From: Molanna angustata
Lineage: Eukaryota > Arthropoda > Insecta > Trichoptera > Molannidae
Reading direction: 5' to 3'
Length of the DNA stretch: 64,000 nt
Assembly: GCA_963576475.1 (NCBI GenBank)
Contig: OY754977.1
Coordinates: 34,639,872 to 34,703,871 of the forward strand
The notes beneath the pieces are model-generated. The model was not told the DNA's origin and did not search any database. It worked only from the letters and a program-made list of their open reading frames with translations. Numbering within the stretch: the stretch's first letter is position 1; every line of letters starts with the position of its first letter. The position numbers and the translations under genes were made by a program. Below are positions 57,251 through 64,000 of the stretch, one piece after another.

Positions 57251-57553
57251 ATGAGATGCGTCTGATTGATTTTTTGTAGGAATTGGACATTTATCTTATG
57301 TCACGCGGCGGCGTAAAATCACAAACAAAAAACATCCATGCGTGTCTCACGACAAAAACGTTAAATTATACAACTTGGCTAAAAGGCAAAATAATCAGAT
57401 CTCCGTGGTGGTATTTTTCTCCGTGCAATAGATTACCAAGATATGATAACTTACATATAATAGCGCTAAAAATTAAATCGTGGAATCCCCTGTGACCCTT
57501 CCACTATACGCCAGGTTTCCGCGGAACGCTTATTAGGAACCACTGCTCTAATA

Positions 57554-58085
57554 AACGTTTTATAGATTTAGGCCTAAACCACAATCGTTCAGTTTCCTGA
57601 AATCCTGAGAAGAATTTAACAGAATTTGAATGCGATGCAATCCGGAAATTGAAGAATGAAATGTTTTCATTTTATTACGAAGCATATTATTATATTATGA
57701 TATCATGGACCTATAAACATGACATAATCAAAGTTTCGTGTTTTAAAGTTACCAAATTTTACGTATTTGAGTATTTTTCGAATGGCTACACCCCGCTACC
57801 GCTACCGCCGTCATGCATATACATATAATGTTTTCTTATTTATTTACATTGACAATTTTTCATCATTTTTTTTAATTAACTACATATATTGTATAATCGA
57901 TGTTCTTCTATTTCTTTTTTTATCGCCTTTTTGTTGTCAACTTTTATTTTTTGTTCTGCATACAATTATTGTTTTTTTTATTATTAATATTTTTGTTATA
58001 TTTTGTAACTGCTTTAATTTTGGTGTATTTGTAAAAGGCTTCTGGCCGTAGATACAAACAAATAAATAATATGAATATAATTTAG
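57554..58085. other. No gene seen
   Basis: AT-rich. ATACAAACAAATAAATAA at 58050-58067 resembles a plus-strand LINE 3' terminus (also at 20735-20752). The frame at 57767-58051 is hydrophobic, T-run derived, and not credible. Confidence 0.4.
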
Positions 58086-58088
58086 ATG

Positions 58089-58280
58089 GGTCGATGGCAG
58101 AGCGGTTAGCGCGCTGGGTTAGTAATCCAGTGGTCGCGAGTTCGAATCCTGCCTCGACCGATTTCGTTCACCAAATAAGCAAATAAATGCACAAGCATTT
58201 ATTTGCTTATTTTAGGGAACGTAGGAAGATGTATATGTACTTGTTTAGCAAGGACATATTCATTTAAAAAAAATAATAAT
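58089..58280 (+). repeat. tRNA-derived SINE, copy 2 (tRNA-Thr(AGT)-like head)
   Basis: Head 58089-58161: acceptor 5' GGTCGAT opposes 3' CTCGACC; A box TGGCAGAGCGGTTAGCGCG; anticodon arm CTGGG-TTAGTAA-TCCAG with a 7-base loop and anticodon AGT; B box GAGTTCGAATCC. The T stem does not pair well. The tail (TTTCGTTCACC, AAGCATTTATTTGCTTATTT, AAGGACATATTCAT, then A-rich) is shared with 36863-37035. The internal promoter boxes imply RNA polymerase III transcription in an active copy. Confidence 0.87.
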
Positions 58281-58283
58281 AAT

Positions 58284-58535
58284 GTTTATGAAAGACCTAG
58301 AAAAGGTTGATAAGATCAACGTCTGGAAAAGTATTATTGATTCATTAGGACCAGATGAAAAAAAACTGGCGTTTGCTGCACTTTCACTTTTCGGTTCTAC
58401 ATATTCATGCGAACAATCCTTTTCGAGCATGAATTATATCAAGAGTTACATGAGATGAGTCATCTTATTGATGAAAACCTGGAATTGTGCTAAAAATCAA
58501 AAACAACTGCATACAATCCTGATATACTCACACAT
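58284..58535 (+). pseudogene. hAT transposase C-terminal dimerisation-domain relic
   Basis: KINVWKSIIDSLGPDEKKLA and FGSTYSCEQSFSSMNYIKS, then after a frameshift SHLIDENLELC, stop, KSKTTAYNPDI. The order FGSTY-CEQ-FS-M-IKS, R(S)-L-DE-LE-CL is the conserved C-terminal dimerisation segment of hAT (Buster/Charlie-related) transposases. One frameshift and one stop. It lies 740 bp outside the hAT element ending at 57545, so it is not part of that unit as bounded. Confidence 0.8.
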
Positions 58536-58639
58536 TCCAAGGAGATGGTTTATATACCTATTTATTTGTAATTTCTTGTAGGCATAATTTTTACAATGGT
58601 CCACCTTCCAACCAACTTCCTTTTTGAATTTCTTCCTAC

Positions 58640-59040
58640 CAACCAGAATTGATGTTAATTTACTTACTAGTACTATGGCAATAAAATTATGACATGACAA
58701 AAAAAATATTACCAAAATAACAGAAGAAAAGTAAAAAATAAAAAGTCAAATAAAGATATTCTTCTTCTTTAGTCTGTTTTTTTCATTCTTGGACATAGGC
58801 CTCCCCCTTGATCCTCCACAACTCCCTGTCTTGGGCACACTGCATCCATCTCCCTCCGGCACATTTCTTGATGTTCACACAGGCTGAATTGATTTCTGTC
58901 AGCATAGTATTCAATTCCTCCTCATCCTTGGAAAATATGCCAATATCACCTGCGAACCGTGCTCGCCGTTTAAATTTATTGCTTTATTTAGACCAATCAA
59001 GAGTTTTGAAGACATCTTCGAGGGCCGATTTGTAACGACA
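58640..59040 (-). pseudogene. Internally deleted RTE-like LINE
   Basis: From 59040 leftwards: LEDVFKTLDWS, stop, RRARFAGDIGIFSKDEEELN, TMLTEINSACV (FAGD in place of the usual F/YADD). It then jumps directly to KKCAGGRWMQCAQDRELW and the GGCCTATGTCCAAGAATG end. The segment between the RT palm and the C-terminal tail, normally a few hundred codons, is missing. The 3' part and following flank (to 58640) match 20290-20530. Confidence 0.78.
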
Positions 59041-60529
59041 GAACGCACATTTTTAATATTAATATAATTAAATTTTTTTTCGTCATTTTCTCTCGCAATA
59101 CAAGAAATTTTAACAAGATGTATTTTTTATCAAGTTGTTATTTAAAATTCAATTGTGAATCGTTTTATTCTTTAAAATATATAATTTTTATTCAGTCGAA
59201 ATAATTGAAAGATTACGTTTTCGAATTATTCATGTTTCTTTTATTGAAATGTCACAAAAGAATAAAGTTATAAAGGCGTTATTACTTGGTTGATGTTACA
59301 ACCCTCTGAGAGTATTTTAAGAATAATTGGCTCAACTTGTTTCAGCGCCATTTTCATGTTGAAATTGTCCTCATCATATTTATAAACTCTCTGACACATT
59401 TCCAACAAATTTCTGTAAATGTCTTTTCATAAGATACGAAATATTTGGCACGCGGATAAAATATAAAGTCAGTTTATGTATTTTATTTTTATTTTATGAT
59501 GTACTTTTCTTAGTCGTGATTTTTGAATAAATGGTATTGTGGTTGTGTTATGATTTGTTTTTAAATATCAACTGTCCAACCTCTTCAATAGGCCAACGAT
59601 TTCACCGGAGTTCTCCGGACTCTTCTTAATTATGTTCTTCGTGTGTTTTTTTATGAGTCCCAACAGCAGAACGGGTCGTAAGGAGGGAAGAAAGACTATA
59701 TTACCATGTCTTCAATTTTCAACCTCTAATCTCGCACATCTGCAGGTTATTTTTTACTCTGTTTTATAAGACCTATCACTTCAGTATCGAAGTATCGATC
59801 ATAGAGTATTGGACATGTCTATATCGGATGTTTTCAATGAATTAGTATTTTAGTATTTCTTAGTATTCAACAATAACTACTTAAATAATTCAAAATTGAA
59901 ATTATTAACAACATTTGTAACTATGCCGTATTGTGTTTGCGATGCTCTTTGAGTAACACATAAAAATATTTGATTTGATTTGGGAACCATGTGATTCATA
60001 TTAATTACACTAACAAAGTTAACTTGTCTCTTTCTATGGCTCTGAAATAAAAATCGCGTCAGAGATTGGATTTATGACAGGTATTATGGCGGACATTGGG
60101 ACCTGGTTGATCTGTTTTGTGTGAGCCCATATGTTTGTTGAGGTAATGATTGTGAGTGCCGAAAGTTGAGATTGTGTACATACAGATTTAGTGTGGAACG
60201 GGAACAATCACCTGGTTCATAATTGCATATAATTGGTCAATAAAAATTGTAAACTGCTAGCCCTAGAACAGGATTTCTTATTAGTTGGGTACCAGTAATC
60301 TACTTATTGTTTTCATCATAAATATGGTGTGATAAAAGGTAAATAAATAAATAAAAATGTTTTTGAATGTATTTCGGTACCGGGTTTTCTGAGGACATGA
60401 AGGTAATCCCATATGTTATATTTTATTATACCCTCACCGTAGCAAGCCCAAAATAGTTCTCTCACGGTGACCGTACAATGAACGACTTCAAACAGGACAG
60501 ATTTAATTTATTTTTCCAAATATATGTTA
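59041..60529. other. No gene seen
   Basis: About 1.5 kb of AT-rich sequence; no motif-bearing frame, RNA gene or clear repeat on either strand. Confidence 0.5.
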
Positions 60530-60960
60530 GGTAGCTACTTATGGCTTGGAGACTGACAATGACTCAGAAAAGTGCTGAAAAACTAAGAGTCACCCAAAGA
60601 GCCATGGAAAGAGCCATGTTAGGATTAAGTCTGAGAGACAGGGTGCGAAATGACACCATCAGGGAAAGAACAAAATTGGTTGATGTCGTCCACCGCATTC
60701 TTACCCTGAAGTGGAGATGGGCGGGCCACGTGGCTAGATACCCCGAAGACCGATGGCCAAGAATAGTGTTGGCTTGGAGACCGAGAACGACAGTCAGAGG
60801 TGTTGGAAGACCGCCAATGAGATGGAGAGATGACATCAGCCGTTATGCTGGTGCCAATTGGTTGCTCAGAGCACAGGATAGAGTGGCGTGGAAGGAGATG
60901 GAGGAGGCCTTCGTCCAGGAGTGGACGGGATTGGGCTGAGAAGAAGAGAAGAAGATGTTA
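60530..60960 (+). pseudogene. RTE-like LINE C-terminal fragment with intact 132-codon frame
   Basis: The frame from 60541 to 60939 reads SAEKLRVTQRAMERAMLGLS, LRDRVRNDTIRERTK, LKWRWAGHVARYPEDRWPR, GVGRPPMRWRDDISRYAGAN, AQDRVAWKEMEEAFVQEW and then TGA. Upstream, TYGLET in another frame shows a frameshift at about 60548. All post-RT motifs are present without a stop, so this is the youngest-looking RTE tail here. It is 5'-truncated before the RT catalytic boxes and ends in GAAGAAGAGAAGAAGATG. Confidence 0.88.
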
Positions 60961-61837
60961 GGTACCCATTTTAAAAGAATTGAAAACCATCAATCAATTA
61001 GCTCTGGCTACTTCAACGAGCGTGTGGTGAATTTTGTCGTTGCATTAAAAACCACCTGCCATTAATCAAACAGAGGTAACATCGGTGTTTTTTTGTTCCA
61101 AAAAGTAGAAACACATTAAGATTAACAAGTGGAAACATAAATTTCAATGATGGAGATATGGGACATGTTCCATACTTCCTTCTGAATTTATCATAACAAA
61201 TAAACAGTTCAATATTATAAAAATGATTTTCTTGATGAGTTAGTTATTGTTTCACATTTACCTTCTCGAGCAACGCCGAATATAAAAAAACTTGTGGGTA
61301 TTATAATATGCTAAAGTTGTAAAATAAAATAACCATTTTTGAAATCCCCTTGTGGTCTCATTTATGTTTTTTTTGTATACTTGAATATACTTGATATAGT
61401 TAACAATCTTATAAAATAAAATTTATTTTATTTTTTATCACAAATTCATTGTGCGGGTTTTTTTTCGGCATCATTTCAATAATGATTGTTTTGTATCTGG
61501 TAGTTTTGGTACAAATATATATTAAAATAACACGCGTTTAAACTTAAATACAATTTATTATAATTTACAGCAAATATGCAAGAGCGAAGTACAATAAATT
61601 AGTTGTATATGAACCACAACGTGAGAGCACTAATGTTGATAAGAAAAAGCCTTCATCAAAACCCAGACATACCTTTATATTGAAACCCGAAGATTTCCGA
61701 ATCATCTATTACTATGATCTCGTAATCCGCTATACACCTTGCCTGATACCAGGCGCAACATCAATATATTACAAATTGTTTGAAAAAATAACTAAAATTC
61801 AAACTCTACTTCATTTTTTATTTTATTTCCAAAATTA
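60961..61837. other. No gene seen
   Basis: AT-rich non-coding sequence. Confidence 0.45.
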
Positions 61838-61900
61838 CATACATACATACCTACCATCACGCCGTATCCCTACTTGGGGTAGGCAGAGAGTCCAAAATTC
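61838..61900 (-). pseudogene. LINE 3'-end scrap, CGTATCCC family
   Basis: TACATACATACCTACCATCA, CGCCGTATCCCTACTTGGGG and TAGGCAGAGAGTCC are the complement of the terminal codons and (GTAT)n tail of the LINE at 34.7 kb. Only about 60 bp remain, an extreme 5' truncation. Confidence 0.8.
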
Positions 61901-62339
61901 ATTATAAATATTTTATTAAAAGGAATTGTTAATTATTTTATTTATATATTGATATGTCTTCTTACGAGAATAAAACCATAGCGCGACTAATGAAGGACTA
62001 GACGAGATGTGACATCGTTTTCCTGCTAAACGACACGATGACCTGAACACATTTACAATTTTATTTCGCCACGTTTACACTTTTAATTATTTACCTATTT
62101 TACAATATGTAGTTCCGAGGAGGTTCAAATATATTTTTCTTTAATATTTATTGAAGTATCCAATACCAGCATTTTACAGGTACATATACAAGTTAAGAGT
62201 CTTCTATGGAAATATTATAATCCAGTGGACTTGGCAATTTCCTCGTCACAATACAATACAAAGTGTCGTATACAGCGTGTTTTGTTGTCGTACCAAGAAT
62301 TACAACATGTATGTAAAGTAAATATGTAAGTTAAGTAGT

Positions 62340-62560
62340 AAAATTTCTAATTGATAGCTGGGTCCCAAAGAAAGTATTGGACACCTGTCCTGAAGGAAGA
62401 AGAAGGAGAGGGAGACTAGGCTGGACGACATCGAGGGCGATATAAGAGCGATCGGACAGACTAATTGGAGGAGACTTGCTGTCGACAGGGCGGGATGGAG
62501 GCAGTTTCTTGAGGAGGCCAAGGCCCACATCGGGCTGTAGCGTCATTGCTGATGATGAAC
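62340..62560 (+). pseudogene. LINE C-terminal fragment
   Basis: CPEGRRRRGRL..LDDIEGDI-like sequence with one frameshift, then RAIGQTNWRRLAVDRAGWRQ, FLEEAKAHIGL, TAG. It shows the order RG(R), W-DD, NWRR-A-DR-GW of insect LINE tails. No RT. The end CGTCATTGCTGATGATGAAC is 3' UTR-like. Confidence 0.75.
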
Positions 62561-62579
62561 ACATTCTGGTAGTGTGGTG

Positions 62580-62787
62580 ATTTAAACGAACAGGGGGGCA
62601 AGCCTGGTCCAATCGGCGAAATCAAAACCCTTTTGGTTACCCATATAATGGATATAATATTGTCATATGGAGTTCTATGACATCTGAAGATATTATAGAA
62701 CTCCATATAATTATTATATCCATGATATGGATAATCGTTAGGGTTTTAATTTCGCCGGTTGGACCAGACTTGCCCCGCTGGTTTAAT
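62580..62787. mobile_element. Foldback element, ~208 bp
   Basis: GGGGGGCAAGCCTGGTCCAA, CGGCGAAAT.AAAACCCT, ATGGATATAATA and TATGGAGTTCTAT are inverted in the right half. Arms are about 90 bp with roughly 85% identity, and the centre is near 62684. Non-coding. Confidence 0.88.
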
Positions 62788-64000
62788 TTAATATTTAAAA
62801 CTTTCACAGTTTGAAAGTCTGTAGCATTGAAAATAAAATTAAAAATAAATGTGTAGGTATTTACATATATAGCGATTGAATATTCGTTATCCTTTAATGT
62901 TAATAGCGTCTATAGGTATAATGAATTATGTATCTCAATGCCTTGACACGTAGTGTTATTCTGGAATAATCGTATACAGGTAAGACACGATGATATAAAA
63001 ACTTGGGATCATCTGACATTTTATCCTGTCTTCACCTACCCATATCCTTCCATACTAAGTATGGTGTGTGAGTAATATGAATTGATCTGTTATAAGTACC
63101 TATATATTTACCATGGAAACACGATGAATGGATAATCCTTACCCCATTAGAGATACAGGAGAGAAAGGAACCTTTGAAAATTTAATTCGCCGCCTCGTCA
63201 TTCACAAACACTACCTATTCAATATTTATTCACTCAAAGGAATATAAAGAAATGACCTACATTAGAAGATTTTGAAATAAGATCAAACAAACCTTTTCTT
63301 TTTAAATCCATTATTTTTATAGTTGCATACCAAGACAATATCTGTCGCTGCAGGAACCAAGACAAGGGGATGCAAGACCAAGACCAGAATTTGCAAGACC
63401 TAATGCAAGAGTCTTGTGGTGTTGCAAAATTTTATAAACTTATTCATTTTCACTTAAAAAGTAAGCAATTTTGGGGGTTTATATGTAATTATTAATAATA
63501 ATAAAAATAAGTTATTTGAATAGTGCCGTTTAATGATTCGAGATCATACCAAAGGGCGCTGATAGTTTAATGTTGTGTTGCTCTCTGAAACAAAGGTGTT
63601 TTTAGTCCTTTAGTGAAAGTGCTCTTGCTTTGAGCACTGCGGACATCTAGAGACAATGAATTCCACTTAATAGGATCACTCACACTAAGCATCGGTCATA
63701 GTAAGCCGCTTTGTTGACTCTGTCCAAATTCTTTAAGGAATTGTTACTCTGTGATCCAGACGACCTGAGTGTGAGATGCCTCCTAGAGAGATCTCTTCTC
63801 TGACACAGCTCTTGTATATATTTTGTTGCCAGTGCTCTTGTAGGTATATATTAGTTTTATATCTCAAGGAATTATATTGCAAAGATGCGTGTTCAAAAGG
63901 ATTTTATTTTATTTAAAACAAATACCTCCAAGTATGATATTGCTTATGTCTTTTCATTAAATAATTGATAATACACAATTTATAGTGATAAAGGGTTTCA
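62788..64000. other. No gene seen
   Basis: AT-rich. A CAAGAC/TGCAAGACC-rich short-period stretch lies at 63350-63415. From 63590 to 63800 the sequence is less AT-rich and may be an undeciphered LINE remnant, but no motif can be named. Confidence 0.4.

Larger units (their letters stand above)
52038..57545. mobile_element. 5.5-kb hAT-type element carrying a satellite array and nested elements
   Basis: Left end CAGCGGTTCCCAATTA and the inverse of the right end CAGTGGTTCCTAATAA agree at 13 of 16 positions. Both ends are flanked by the perfect 8-bp repeat CTCTAATA (52030-52037 and 57546-57553). An 8-bp duplication with CAG.GGTTC ends defines hAT elements, and a central TA (nnnTAnnn) fits the Buster group (family knowledge). 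No hAT transposase remains inside. Contents in order: RTE-like LINE tail, foldback element, 101-bp satellite, LINE with RT, satellite, small palindrome cluster, LINE tail (minus). The nested elements arrived after the hAT element or were carried along. Confidence 0.88.

Noticed and set aside
57767..58051. 94-codon hydrophobic ORF
   Set aside because: Coded by T-rich low-complexity sequence; no start context or homologous look.
58089..58161. Functional tRNA-Thr(AGT) gene
   Set aside because: The T stem pairs poorly, the acceptor has a mismatch, and the same head with the same non-tRNA tail occurs at 36863, so it is a SINE.

Overview
This is an AT-rich eukaryotic window with no host gene I can support. 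It is almost wholly transposons, their remains and tandem repeats. The most likely source is an arthropod, probably a moth or butterfly. The basis is indirect: many 3'-truncated non-LTR retrotransposon ends that read 'GGCCTATGTCCAGCAGTGG' or 'CATCACGCCGTATCCC' on one strand, R1- and RTE-like reverse transcriptase remnants, microsatellite-bearing non-autonomous elements, and the frequent 'TAGGTACCTAC' flavour. I infer the order from pattern; no diagnostic host gene is present.

Layout. Positions 1-16168 hold two copies of a unit with an 8,448-bp period that match almost base for base (1-7720 and 8449-16168). Each copy contains the end of an RTE-like LINE, a 3-kb minisatellite with higher-order structure interrupted by a LINE insertion with a 13-bp target duplication, a tRNA-like scrap, and a tandem cluster of elements carrying CA microsatellites and the inverted motif ATCCAACTGTCGAT. 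A diverged third piece of the unit lies at 18.2-18.4 kb. Positions 18.5-27 kb hold a large foldback element, an uninterrupted ~580-bp (TA)n tract, a 52-bp tandem repeat, an R1-like RT relic and several inverted repeat pairs. Positions 28-36 kb hold four LINE relics on both strands, two TIR elements and one unrecognised 127-codon ORF. Positions 36-38.5 kb hold a tRNA-derived SINE and 13 near-perfect copies of a 75-bp repeat.

Positions 38.6-50 kb are a scatter of MITEs, LINE 3' ends, a Harbinger-like transposase scrap and a long hairpin. Positions 52038-57545 form one 5.5-kb hAT-type element: ends CAGCGGTTCC/GGAACCACTG and a perfect 8-bp target duplication CTCTAATA. Inside it are a 101-bp satellite array and, within that array, a nearly full-length jockey/CR1-like LINE with one stop codon in its RT domain. 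Positions 57.5-64 kb hold a second copy of the SINE, a hAT transposase C-terminus, more LINE 3' ends and another foldback element.

The pieces do not form a pathway. What they show is layered insertion history: tandem repeats invaded by LINEs, LINEs invaded by MITEs, and a hAT element that carries its own satellite. I see no convincing undescribed gene system; the most unusual structures are the 8.4-kb duplication, the two-level minisatellite, and the satellite-bearing hAT element.
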